Of a stretch of 64,000 nt of DNA, positions 35,430-44,600 are shown one piece after another. The number at the start of each line of letters is the position of its first letter. Within the stretch, counting starts at the first letter, position 1. The translations under genes and the position numbers were made by a program. This DNA comes from Nesterenkonia lutea (GTDB lineage: Bacteria > Actinomycetota > Actinomycetes > Actinomycetales > Micrococcaceae): contig NZ_JADBED010000001.1 in assembly GCF_014873955.1 (NCBI RefSeq), positions 1,550,001 through 1,614,000 on the forward strand. The letters run 5' to 3'. The notes below the pieces were generated by a model. The model was not told the DNA's origin. It saw nothing but the letters and a program-made list of their open reading frames with translations, and did no database searches.

Positions 35430-37378
35430 TCGATTCGAACACACCGACCCCATCCATGGCTGTGCCTTCTTCCCCGAGCGATCCCCTTCCAGCGGAGAAG
35501 CCTCCCGAGTATCGGAAAAGCACGGCCCACCACGAGATTGAATCTTCTGAGAACGCCCTCGTTCCACTCGTTTTCAGTCCTCGAAGCCACGAAACCCCTT
35601 GTCGGGTGGGGGACACTGGGCTTGTGTCCCCCACCGTTGCGGACACTCGTTCCACTCGTTTTTCGGAGTCAGAGCACTCGTTTCCGGTCCAAACCGACGA
35701 TTCAAAAGATGCGAGTACGGCTCTGCCAGAAGCACTGCAGCTTCTCGATCTGGTGGGAACTGACGAAGACCCCTACGCCGAAGGTGGTAAATGGGCCTAC
35801 GCGAAAGACCACGGTGGCACCTGCTTCTTCATCACGAACAACGAGAAGCACGACAGCGGTCGGACGCTGCTCACTGAAGAAACCATCGAGAAGGCCCTCG
35901 GCAGGAAGGGCATGACCAAGTGGGCTTGGATTAAGCACGACCAAGACACTTATACCGCCAAAGAGGCCAAGAAGATCCAAGGAGCGGTGGAAGGTCATCC
36001 GAAGGCCGACCACTTCCACATCGTGCTCCTGCGCAAGTCGTTTGCCACTATCGCTCAGATCGCTCAGGCCTTCGGTGTTCCTCCCAACCAGGTGGAGCCG
36101 AAACCCCCCTCCGCATTTCTCGATCTGGTGGAGTATCTGACTCACGAGAACCCGAACCAGGTGAACCAGGGCAAGCACGTCTACGACGATTCAGAGGTGA
36201 CAGCCAACTTCGACTGGCGGCCCGAGCTCGACGAACACAAACAGAACCGCGCTGCAGGCGGCAAGGGCAACAAAGACAAGAAGACCGTCGACCAGTGGGT
36301 CGAGCGGATCGCGGAGGGTGAGGCGACCCTAAAAGGAATCCGCACGGAAGCCCAGGCAGGGAAGCAACTGGCCCTCTACAACCGGAACCGCACGCTACTG
36401 AAGGACGCGCGTAGCGACTACCTGCTGCATCAGTCCCCACCACGGCGCAGGACGAACTACTACATCTGCGGCGTGAAGGGCAACGCCAGAAAAGGCCGCA
36501 CGGGCAAGACGCAGCTCGCACGACTGTTCGCGCGCAGTTTATTCAGAGACTTCGACGCTGACGAGTGCTACCACGAGGCCAAGGACAAACGGGTCCCGCT
36601 TCAGACCTATAAGGGCCAGCCCGTGATCATTTGGGACGACTACAGTCCCGTCGACCTCATGGACGCACTGGGTGGACGAACTGGGGTGTGGCAGGTCTTC
36701 GATGACCACCCGGGCGCTGACGACGTAAACATCAAGTATGGGTCTGTGCGGCTGATCCACGAGGTGAACATCATCACCCGCGTAACCCCGTACCAGGATT
36801 TCCTCGATGGTCTGGCTGGGACGTTCACGGACAGATCCGGGGTCCAGCACAAAGCAGAGGATCCGAACCAGGCATGGGGACGATTCCCCATGGTCTTCGA
36901 GGTCACACAGGACTCCATCAGCCTCTTGGTGAACCAGGGGTTCATCGACGACACCGATGACTTCCGGGCGTTCAAGAAGGTCGCCACCATGCAGACCAGC
37001 ATGAAGCAAGTCATGAGCGCACTCGACAGTGTCGAGGACGACGAAGAGCGTGAGGCGGCTCGGGCTCTGGTAGGCGAACGGCTGCTCGCCCCAATGCTCC
37101 AACAGCACGCGGCCCTGCAGCCCAATCCCTCTCGGACGGCCCAGGACGTCCTGGGTGAACTGCTGCCCAGCATCGCAGTCATCACCGGCGACGATTTGGC
37201 TGCCTTCGAGTCAGCCCAAGAGGCGCAGAACAAAGCTGCCCTGGATGCCCGGATCGAGGCCGCGAAGGCGGCGGCTGCCGAATCCTCCGGCGTTCCAGCA
37301 GACGACCTCATCAGGTTCAGGTCGCTACCTCCCACTGTGATGGAAGGCTGGATGACGCCGCACAGCTTCCCCTACTGA
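35426..37378 (+). CDS. plasmid replication protein Rep: HUH endonuclease fused to superfamily 3-type helicase
   Basis: A 650-residue protein. Residues 1-105 are polar and probably disordered. The nuclease domain follows, with the HUH metal motif His196-Phe-His198 (ADHFHIVLLRK) and the catalytic Tyr region around Tyr237 (FLDLVEYLTHENP), as in Rep_2/pLS1-type initiators. The helicase part has Walker A near 360 (GRTGKTQLARLFAR), Walker B near 404 (PVIIWDDYSP) and a motif C-like segment (VNIITRVTPYQDFL). The HUH plus SF3 arrangement is that of CRESS-DNA virus Reps and their bacterial plasmid relatives. GTG 35426 overlaps the preceding small ORF. The protein would replicate the excised circle by the rolling-circle mechanism. 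Confidence 0.82.
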   Translation: MIDSNTPTPSMAVPSSPSDPLPAEKPPEYRKSTAHHEIESSENALVPLVFSPRSHETPCRVGDTGLVSPTVADTRSTRFSESEHSFPVQTDDSKDASTALPEALQLLDLVGTDEDPYAEGGKWAYAKDHGGTCFFITNNEKHDSGRTLLTEETIEKALGRKGMTKWAWIKHDQDTYTAKEAKKIQGAVEGHPKADHFHIVLLRKSFATIAQIAQAFGVPPNQVEPKPPSAFLDLVEYLTHENPNQVNQGKHVYDDSEVTANFDWRPELDEHKQNRAAGGKGNKDKKTVDQWVERIAEGEATLKGIRTEAQAGKQLALYNRNRTLLKDARSDYLLHQSPPRRRTNYYICGVKGNARKGRTGKTQLARLFARSLFRDFDADECYHEAKDKRVPLQTYKGQPVIIWDDYSPVDLMDALGGRTGVWQVFDDHPGADDVNIKYGSVRLIHEVNIITRVTPYQDFLDGLAGTFTDRSGVQHKAEDPNQAWGRFPMVFEVTQDSISLLVNQGFIDDTDDFRAFKKVATMQTSMKQVMSALDSVEDDEEREAARALVGERLLAPMLQQHAALQPNPSRTAQDVLGELLPSIAVITGDDLAAFESAQEAQNKAALDARIEAAKAAAAESSGVPADDLIRFRSLPPTVMEGWMTPHSFPY

Positions 37379-37411
37379 GACCACGCACCCACTAAGAAGG
37401 AGAGCACAACA

Positions 37412-37561
37412 ATGACCGAGAACCCCGAAGAACTGGAATACGAGCACGAAGAACCCTGGCCCAATTGGGAGTGCGACATGGGACGCTGCCTGCACTACGA
37501 GTGTGTATTGGAGCGGGACGGAGATTTGGGCGATGGTGGCTTGGAGTCACGGCATGCATAG
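37412..37561 (+). CDS. small acidic cysteine-containing protein
   Basis: A 49-residue ORF: MTENPEELEYEHEEPWPNWE then CDMGRCLHYECVLERDGDLG... Three cysteines are spaced C-x4-C-x4-C (Cys21, 26, 31), with a nearby His. AAGGAG precedes the ATG by about 10 nt. It overlaps the next ORF by 8 bp. Function unknown. Confidence 0.55.
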   Translation: MTENPEELEYEHEEPWPNWECDMGRCLHYECVLERDGDLGDGGLESRHA

Positions 37562-37922
37562 GAGCGTCGAGAGCATGGAGGAGAAACGCCGCAAGCTGGA
37601 TCGCGAGATTCGAGCCGCCAAACGCGCCCAGGTCAAGCAGGAGAAAGAAGCCCTGCTGTCCTCACGCCAGGATCTTGGCGTATGGCTCGCGGTGTCGGTA
37701 GGCGCTGAGAGGCCTGAGACTGTAGAGCTGCTGAAACTTGCCCTGGATGCCGACAGGGTGAGGCAGCATCTCGCCCGCGAGATCGGCACGACGGTGCCGG
37801 ACACTTTCGGGGCTGCTGCTGAACTCGTGGAGGCAGAATCTGCGGACACTTCCGCGCCTGACTCTGGAGCCTTGGTGCCGCCTCCTTCGGACGGACGCTT
37901 CGGATCCGAAGCCTCGCCATGA
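37554..37922 (+). CDS. small helical plasmid-type protein
   Basis: The 122-residue protein from ATG 37554 is strongly helical and basic at the start (EEKRRKLDREIRAAKRAQVK), with a middle segment AERPETVELLKLALDADRVR. No family is recognised; MobC-like accessory or replication-control roles are possible from its position between rep and oriT. A CTCCCCT/AGGGGAG hairpin follows at 37934. Confidence 0.55.
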   Translation: MHRSVESMEEKRRKLDREIRAAKRAQVKQEKEALLSSRQDLGVWLAVSVGAERPETVELLKLALDADRVRQHLAREIGTTVPDTFGAAAELVEAESADTSAPDSGALVPPPSDGRFGSEASP

Positions 37923-37933
37923 TGGCGGAACCG

Positions 37934-37949
37934 CTCCCCTCCAGGGGAG
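37934..37949 (+). terminator. hairpin after the rep operon
   Basis: CTCCCCT, CC and AGGGGAG form a 7-bp stem 12 nt after the preceding gene. No T-tract; a weak terminator candidate. Confidence 0.4.
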
Positions 37950-38004
37950 GCCCTCGGCGGAGGCAGAGCCCTGCTCTGAGAACCGCAGGGGGCTTCCCTG
38001 TATT

Positions 38005-38056
38005 CTGGTCAGAAGGACCAGACCCAGCCTTACGCTTGCGTAAGGGTACTGGGTTA
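38005..38056 (+). other. candidate oriT of MobV type
   Basis: Two hairpins, CTGGTC-AGAAG-GACCAG (38005-38021) and CCTTACGC-TT-GCGTAAGG (38028-38045), are followed by TACTGGGTTA (38047-38056). MobV origins such as pMV158 have a hairpin followed by TAGTGTG/TTA, nicked at the slash, and the 10-mer here differs at two positions. It lies about 100 bp upstream of the relaxase gene in the expected orientation. Confidence 0.6.
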
Positions 38057-38152
38057 CTCTTACAGGTAAGATTAGTAGTAGAGGCTCCATAAACGGGCGC
38101 AGGGTTCCCGCTTGTGGAGGACTACCAATCTTGACTGGAAGAGGTGCACGAG

Positions 38153-39412
38153 GTGACCGGATGGACAACGAGTTACCGATGGAACGGTGTCACGAGTGAC
38201 AACGTTGCGGGCCTGGTGAACCACCACGCTCGGGATGTAGACCGGGCCAATGGGGTCGAGGTCAAGCACTCCAACGACCGGGTCAACCCAGCGCTGACTC
38301 ATCTCAATGAAACGTTGGTCAACGATGGGACGGGTCGAATGATCTTCTGCACCACCTCCAAGCAGTGGCTCGCCTTCATGAAGAAGCGTCTGGCTGAACT
38401 GCAGAACACTCGCACGCTCAAGGACGGTTCAGTCGTCAACGTTGCACATCGGAAGGATGCCAACGTTGCTGTCGATGTCGTCATGCAGTTGGATCCAGCT
38501 TTCACTGGACCTACCGAGAACATGACCTCGGAGAAGCGGGCAGAAGTTGATCGACTCATGGACGTCATGATCGAACAAGCCACCACGCACGCCGGACCTG
38601 AGAACGTGATCGGCTACTCCAAACACTGGGACGAATCTTCCCCGCATATCCAGATGCTCTACGTTCCCGGAACAGAGGACGGGAAGCTCTCGATGAAACA
38701 GAAGCTCGGCGGCAAGGACGGACAGAAGTCTGCTCAGGCTCACTATGCGCAGATGCATGATGACATGAGAGAGAGCCTTCAGGACGCCGGTTACGACGCC
38801 ACTATGGTGCGGGTCGATGCTGGGCGGCCCCATCGCAAGCTCAAGGACTTTAAGGACTTCAAAGAACGTGAGAAGGCTGTGGAACTTCGCGAAGTCGCGC
38901 TTGAAGAACGGGAACACAACCTTTCCCGTGGTCTTTCAGACCTCGCCAGCATGAAGGCAGAGACCCGTAGCAACCTCGATGAGTCCGAGAACCAACTTTC
39001 CGTAGCGATCAGGTCTCGCTCAAAAGCCAAGAACGAAGGTCACGCGGCCGGAGTAGCTCAGGGACTCACTGAGGGGCGTGCTCAGCTCACCCGCGAATGG
39101 GGTGCCCTCAACTCGCAGCGAGAAGCAGTGCGCCAACAGCTTCTCGCGCTGGAGAAGTTCGAGCGCGAACGCGAGATCGAATGGAACGCCGCTATTGCAG
39201 GGGCGAAGAACCCGCCACCTTGGAAGAGCTTCTTGAAGAAGCTCCCCGAGCCGTATCAGAGGTCCTATGCCAAGTACGCCGAGAGCTTTGAAAAGCAGGC
39301 GAACGAGGTACTCAGGCCCAAGAAGTCCTATGAGCAGGCTGTAGCTGAACTAAGCGCAAAGACCGGCCACTGGCGTGAGTCAAGCGATGGCCACCATGCG
39401 CAGAGGGAGTAA
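38153..39412 (+). CDS. MobV-family (Mob_Pre) plasmid relaxase
   Basis: A protein of about 419 residues. It has the N-terminal Mob_Pre pattern (GLVNHHARDVDRANGVEVKH, NPALTHLNETLV) and the metal motif HWDESSPHIQMLYVP (consensus HxDExxPHxH, with Gln at the last His). A long coiled-coil half follows (KEREKAVELREVALEEREHN...). It nicks oriT for transfer by a helper conjugation system. GTG 38153 is preferred because GAAGAGG lies upstream; GTG 38144 is in frame and possible. No type IV secretion genes are present in the element, so it is mobilizable, not self-transmissible. Confidence 0.85.
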   Translation: MTGWTTSYRWNGVTSDNVAGLVNHHARDVDRANGVEVKHSNDRVNPALTHLNETLVNDGTGRMIFCTTSKQWLAFMKKRLAELQNTRTLKDGSVVNVAHRKDANVAVDVVMQLDPAFTGPTENMTSEKRAEVDRLMDVMIEQATTHAGPENVIGYSKHWDESSPHIQMLYVPGTEDGKLSMKQKLGGKDGQKSAQAHYAQMHDDMRESLQDAGYDATMVRVDAGRPHRKLKDFKDFKEREKAVELREVALEEREHNLSRGLSDLASMKAETRSNLDESENQLSVAIRSRSKAKNEGHAAGVAQGLTEGRAQLTREWGALNSQREAVRQQLLALEKFEREREIEWNAAIAGAKNPPPWKSFLKKLPEPYQRSYAKYAESFEKQANEVLRPKKSYEQAVAELSAKTGHWRESSDGHHAQRE

Positions 39413-39483
39413 TCAAGTGGCATCTAGACGCCAGCAGGAAGTTCTACTGCTCGCCCACAACGGTGGTCGGACTCGAATCTCTC

Positions 39484-40932
39484 CTATTGTGATTCCCCAA
39501 CTGGGATGATCGGCATGCACGCCACCCGTTCTGAGGACCACCTGGCCCCGCGCTTCGACACCGGCTTAATCTCGATAGTCATAAGAACCCGGACTATGGC
39601 CTTCTGGGTGTCTATCGGGGCCGCCAGAAACGCCGCCGCAGGGTTCTGAGCGGCAAGCACGGCCGAGGTCGTTGAACTGCTCAATGCTCGGGAGATCTGC
39701 GCATCGACCTGAGCCATCTCCGATTCCACGTCGCGCTTAACCTCGTTGTACTCCGGTCCGGAGAGGTAGCCCGCTTTGTAGTCGTCGAAGTGCCGCCGCG
39801 TGTCTATGCGCAGCGCTTCCCGACGTTTCCGGTATCTGGCAAGACCCTGATTCCCTGGTTCCATTCGCGCTGCGATATCCGAGTCGTCCAGCAGCTCAAC
39901 AACGACGGCTCGAACAAACTCATCAGTCTTGTCTGTAGAGATGGTTAGGTGGGCTGCCGAAGTACAGCGGTAGAGGTGCTTCCTCTCTTGCTTCGGCTTG
40001 GAAGAGTCTCCGTAGGGGGCCGTGCGCATGCTGCTTCCACACTTGCCACACTTGTACAAACCACTTCCCAACCAGCGCGCATCGTTGCCATTCTGCCTCA
40101 GGCGCGATGGGTCTGTGAGCTTGGAAACCGCTGTTCGCCAGTCACTCTCCTCCACGATGGCAGGCCAGACGGCTCTACCTAGAACCTCAAATTCACGCCG
40201 ACCGCTATCCCTGGTCGCCCTCCTCTGTGGGGTGCCGCGTGCGGATAGACCCGCATTTCGTGGTCTGACCAAGACTTCCTTCAACCGAGAATAGGTCCAC
40301 TCTTTGCCCGACGAGGTCCTCTTACCCTTGCTGTTCAAATCCCTCGCAATGGCGGCCAACGTACGGTCAGCAATGACAGCAGTCGTGGCGTACCGAATAA
40401 CGGCCGCTTCGTCGTCCCTGACCACGATGCCGTTCCCCTCGAACCCATAGGGACGCGGGCCGCCACGGTACTTTCCAGTCTCGACCATCTGCTTCTTGGC
40501 ACGAATCATGCGTTCCCGCGCACGATCGACCTCGTGTTGGGAGGCCGCACCTAGCATTCGAGCCACCATCCGGCCGGAGGAGGTGGTCAGGTCGACCGCG
40601 CCTTGCGAGACCGTCTGGATCTCAACTCCGTACTTCTCTACGAAATCAACGAAACGTTCGAGTTCTGCGGCCCGTCTATGGAGCCGGTCAGGGTGATAAA
40701 CAAGGATGCCGTCTATCTGTCCTGTCTCTACAGCGCCAAGCATTGCCTCGTATTGCGGGCGACGACGACCGCTGTGGGCACTGACATCGTTGTCAACGAA
40801 CACGGCGGATACATTCCAACCAAGCCTGGCGGCGAGAGCCCGGCAGTCTTGCCCTTGGCGCTCGACACCGAGACTCTCCCCTGTCGAATCTCTTGAGATT
40901 CGAGCATAAATTGCAGCTCTCACTTCCGGCAT
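39484..40932 (-). CDS. large serine recombinase (integrase)
   Basis: A 482-residue protein with start MPEVRAAIYARISRDSTGES; catalytic Ser13 lies in the YARISRDS motif. Resolvase domain about 1-150 (DGILVYHPDRLHRRAAELER), recombinase domain about 160-270 (PRPYGFEGNGIVVRDDEAAV), zinc ribbon CGKCGSSMRTA...YRC, then a coiled-coil and C-terminal DNA-binding part. These enzymes catalyse attP x attB integration and need a directionality factor for excision. The gene ends at the right edge of the element with its start 50 bp from the attR core, the usual position. I use ATG 40932, since the 10 codons upstream are not conserved in the family. Confidence 0.92.
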   Translation of the reverse strand: MPEVRAAIYARISRDSTGESLGVERQGQDCRALAARLGWNVSAVFVDNDVSAHSGRRRPQYEAMLGAVETGQIDGILVYHPDRLHRRAAELERFVDFVEKYGVEIQTVSQGAVDLTTSSGRMVARMLGAASQHEVDRARERMIRAKKQMVETGKYRGGPRPYGFEGNGIVVRDDEAAVIRYATTAVIADRTLAAIARDLNSKGKRTSSGKEWTYSRLKEVLVRPRNAGLSARGTPQRRATRDSGRREFEVLGRAVWPAIVEESDWRTAVSKLTDPSRLRQNGNDARWLGSGLYKCGKCGSSMRTAPYGDSSKPKQERKHLYRCTSAAHLTISTDKTDEFVRAVVVELLDDSDIAARMEPGNQGLARYRKRREALRIDTRRHFDDYKAGYLSGPEYNEVKRDVESEMAQVDAQISRALSSSTTSAVLAAQNPAAAFLAAPIDTQKAIVRVLMTIEIKPVSKRGARWSSERVACMPIIPVGESQ

Positions 40933-40965
40933 GTGGCAACTGTATGACACGATCCACCGCATATG

Positions 40966-41370
40966 TCATATTGCTGGCATAGACAGGTCCAGGCGCCGGC
41001 CGGAACTCTTGAGCATGCGTTCAACGAGATCCCGAATGCGAGATTCGGTCAGCGTGATCGAAGTCAGCTCGGAGCGGCCCTCGCGGGCCACGAACACCTC
41101 ACTGGGCCCGTTGATCCACAGCTCCTCTATGGAGGCGTCCTCGAGGAGCGGCTGCAGCTCTCCGAACCCGGCGACGGCATCGACGATGTGCTTCACCGCC
41201 TTCTCCACGGGACCGATGAGAGGCAGGGCGGTCACCATGGAACGCCGATCGTATTGAGTCACGGCGACTTCGACGAGAGCTCTGACGCCATGGGGGTTCT
41301 CTGCAGGGTCAAGTCCGCGTTGGCGGATCTGTTCCCGCACTTCGTCTTCAACGATCGTCAAAGCATCCAC
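40966..41370 (-). pseudogene. tadA: tadA 5' fragment (pilus assembly ATPase), interrupted by the element
   Basis: This fragment encodes the N-terminal 127 residues of the CpaF/TadA ATPase: DEVREQIRQRGLDPAENPHG, LPLIGPVEKAVKHIVDAVAG, the typical N-terminal ATPase entry FGELQPLLEDASIEELWING and VFVAREGRSELTSI, ending KSSGRRLDLS. After the core the frame reads seven element codons (MPAI after LDLS) to a stop. Start GTG 41370. The C-terminal 281 codons are at 32078-32923, in the same phase. In the interrupted state the product lacks all Walker motifs and should be inactive. Confidence 0.88.
40982..40989. repeat. attR core repeat GACAGGTC
   Basis: Identical to 32916-32923. Element DNA lies to the left (GGCATA) and tadA coding sequence to the right (CAGGCGCCGG). 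Recombination between the two copies restores CTG-GAC-CTG-TCC-TCT (Leu-Asp-Leu-Ser-Ser). Confidence 0.75.
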
Positions 41371-41601
41371 CGGCTCGGCCTCATCCCTGATTCCAGCGTG
41401 CTGAGATCACGATAGCCAGCTATGCCGGGGCCCGCCAGAGATTGTTCAATTCCTGTGGACAATTCCTTGTGCCCGCCTGGGATCTCCACACCACCTCGAG
41501 TCCCCCACGGGACGTCATCGCCTGCTTCTAATCTCTGGACACAGCGGCACCGGTCAGTCCGCACTCGGACTCCGACACGCGTACAGACGAAGGGAGACCG
41601 A

Positions 41602-44600
41602 ATGGGCACTGCGGGATCGGAACCAGTGACCTGCACGGTGGTCCATGCGCCCGGCTCCATGCCGGAGTCGCTCTGGCAGCGCCTCCGGCATGTCGCGGCG
41701 GGGACCCACCTGCACGAGCTGCGGCTTGTCGCCGAGGGAGTTCCCACTCCATCCGGTGCCCAGTTGGATCGAGCATTGACCGCCTGGATCATCAGGGAGC
41801 ACACGGCAGGCGCGGTGGATCGGCCAGGGTGTGGAACTGCTGCCTCGATCGGCTGGACGGCGTTTTTGAACGGGGTGCCGCTTCGAGATCACGAGGCCGA
41901 GTCATCCGCCATCCACACCGGCATGACCGTGGTTCTGCACCCCAGGCATCCAGAGGTGCACCGAGAACGCGCCAGACCTTCCGAGCTTCGGCTCTGCATC
42001 AGCGACGGCCCGGATTCAGGGAGGATGGTCAAGCTCAGGCGGGGTCTCTACACAGTGGGCCGAGGAACCCCACGCCAGGGCACGGCAGACATCCGCATCA
42101 ACGACCCTGAGCTGGGACGCGTCCATGCATCGCTCGAGGTGACCGGGAGAAGCACAACGCTGCACCGATCAGGCACGCCCGCTCATATGCTCGAGGCCGA
42201 GACGACAGTCAGGATCGGCGGCTCACAGCTGGAACTCGTGTACGGCCCGCCTCCGCCCCGGTCGCACACTCATTGGCCGATACCTCCAGAAACCGTGGAT
42301 GAGAATCCACCGCAGGGGCGCCATCGCGGCATGATGCTGATGTCACTGGCACCCCTGGCCATCGGAGTTGTGCTCGTCTTCGTCACCGGCATGTGGATCT
42401 TTCTGCTCTTCACCGCTGCCTCTGCGCTGGTGGCCCTGGCGGCGCTGATCGATGCGACGCGGCTGAGGCGCAGATTCCGCCGCGCGGTCTCCGCTGCCGG
42501 AACTCGGTGGTCCCGACGTCGGGCAGAGGCGCTCTGTTCCCCGGGACGCCGTGTTCGGCTTCTGCGAGCGCGCTCGCGACCTGGCAACCCGGTCGCTTCC
42601 GTCCACGGCCGCGGGGCCGCCGTCGTAGCCGTGGGAGAAGCGCTCATGGACGCCGAACTGGAGTGCGCGGCTGACGAGCGCACCTCAGAGACCCTCCGTC
42701 ACTGTCCTGTTCGCTCGACGGCCTCGATCTCGCTTGCCGCCGGAGAACTGACCACAGTGCGGGGCGCTCACCACGAGGAACTCTGTTCGCTGCGCTGGAT
42801 CCTTGTGCAGCTGGCACAGAGCTTCGCGTCCGACCCGCCCCAGGTCCTCGTGCTCGGAGCCGGGGGGCAGGACCATGTTCCGTCGGGCCGACACGGTGGG
42901 GGTTTCGTCAACCTCGTGGAGCTGCGCGACTCCTTGACGGTCCATGGGACGACGCGGGCGGGTCTCGCCGAGTCCCTTGACTCCGCCTCCATGGACCCTG
43001 GGTCCTTGGCTCCGGTGCTCATCAGCACGATGCCAGTGCCTCGCGATCTCACCGCGGCGGCGTGCGCTGCGGGGTGGCATGTCATCACAGTGAACCCTCC
43101 AGACGAGCCAGTCTCCGCACTCATCCACAGCGCGGGGCGATCCCAGTCTAGCGGCTGGGAACTGGATCTGCGCCGCCGTGAACTGCGCCGCATCGAAACC
43201 GGGGTCTCCCGCGTTCTGGCCTCCGATCTGAGACCAGGTGGTTTGTCTCGTCGCACCCTTGAAGAGCACCTTCGACTAGGTCTGCTCGCGCAGCGTCGAT
43301 CACAAGCACGGACGGGTCTGCCACGTGCGTTCACTCGTCCCCTTCCATCACCACTGGTGTCTCTGGGGGCACATGAATCGTTGTGGACCCTGATAGGGGC
43401 GGGTCCGCAGACAGAGGAGACCCTCGACATCGTCGAGGACGGGCCTCATATCCTCCTCGCAGGGACCTCAGGCTCAGGGAAGTCGGAACTGTTGAAATCC
43501 ATGATCCTCGGCTGGGCCGCCCGTTATGCTCCGGAGGAGTTGAACTTCATCCTCTTCGATTTCAAGGGTGGCTCCACCTTCCACCGCGTTGCTGAGCTGG
43601 AGCACTCCCTGGGACTGGTCACCGACCTGTCGCAGGCACAGGCCGAACGCACCCTTGAAGCGATCCGATCAGAGCTCTCCCGACGGGAGCGACTCTTCCT
43701 TGATGCCGCCGCCTCGGATTATCCGGATTACCGTGCGCACCGGCCCGACGACCCCCTCGCGAGGATCCTCGTGATCATCGACGAGTTCCGCATCTTCGCA
43801 CACGAGCTGCCAGACGCTATGGACGAACTGATGAGGCTAGCGACCCTGGGACGCTCGCTGGGTCTGCACCTGGTGCTCTCCACTCAACGGCCCCAGGGTG
43901 TGGTCACGGCCGACATCCGCGCCAACATCGGCACGATCATCAGTCTGCGGCTGCGCAGCGAAGAAGAATCGCGGGAACTCGTGGGCACGACCGAGGCCGC
44001 TCATGTGCCCCGCGGCCTGCCCGGACGCGGTGTCATTCGTCGCCCCGGCGAAGAGCCGGTGCCCTTCCAAGGGGTCCAGCTCCAAGACACCTCAGCCGAA
44101 CTCGCAATCCGGCCTGAGGGTGACCGCAGCGGCCCTCCTGGCGTGTCGAGGGAGACGACTCCGGCGCTGGTCCAGGCCCTGCAGAGACACCTGATCATCC
44201 ACGGGCGGCGTCGAACTCACACGCCGTTGTGTCCCCCTTTGCCGCTGGTGCTTCCCGCCAGGCTCGAGCACCAGGAGGTGGTGCTCGGTCTCGTCGATGA
44301 GCCCGCACACCAAGTCCAACATCCCTTGCACCTGGACGTGCATGAGGGGCAGGCCACCGCCCTCCTGGGGGAACCGGAATCAGGAGGCACCGATGCGCTC
44401 CGGGCGCTGACCCGACAGCTGCTGTTGCATCCTCAGGAGGTCCACGTGTACCTCCTTGACGGCGACCACTCCCTCGCGGAGTTTCGCTCGCACCCCAGGG
44501 TGGGTTCCTGGCTGACAGACGAGAATCTCGACGAGGTCCTCCACCTGCTGCTCCGGGTGCAGCAGGCAGTCCAGCGGCGCCGCGCCACCGGTGCATCTGA

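Larger units (their letters stand above)
32916..40989. mobile_element. integrative mobilizable plasmid-like element inserted in tadA, carrying a Kiwa-like cassette
   Basis: About 8066 bp lie between two copies of GACAGGTC and split tadA. The element encodes a large serine integrase (right end, 50 bp from the core), a MobV-type relaxase with a candidate oriT, an HUH-helicase Rep, several small proteins, and the kwaA-kwaB-like pair at the left end. The left 2 kb is visibly less GC-rich than the chromosome around it. Serine integrases make intact, reversible junctions with short cores, which fits the in-frame rejoining of tadA. Boundaries come from this rejoining and the shared core, not from comparison with an empty site. 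Confidence 0.88.

Noticed and set aside
32078..41370. tadA broken by mutation, or two separate genes
   Set aside because: The two parts rejoin in phase at the shared core with no lost residues and no internal stops; insertion by site-specific recombination explains this better.
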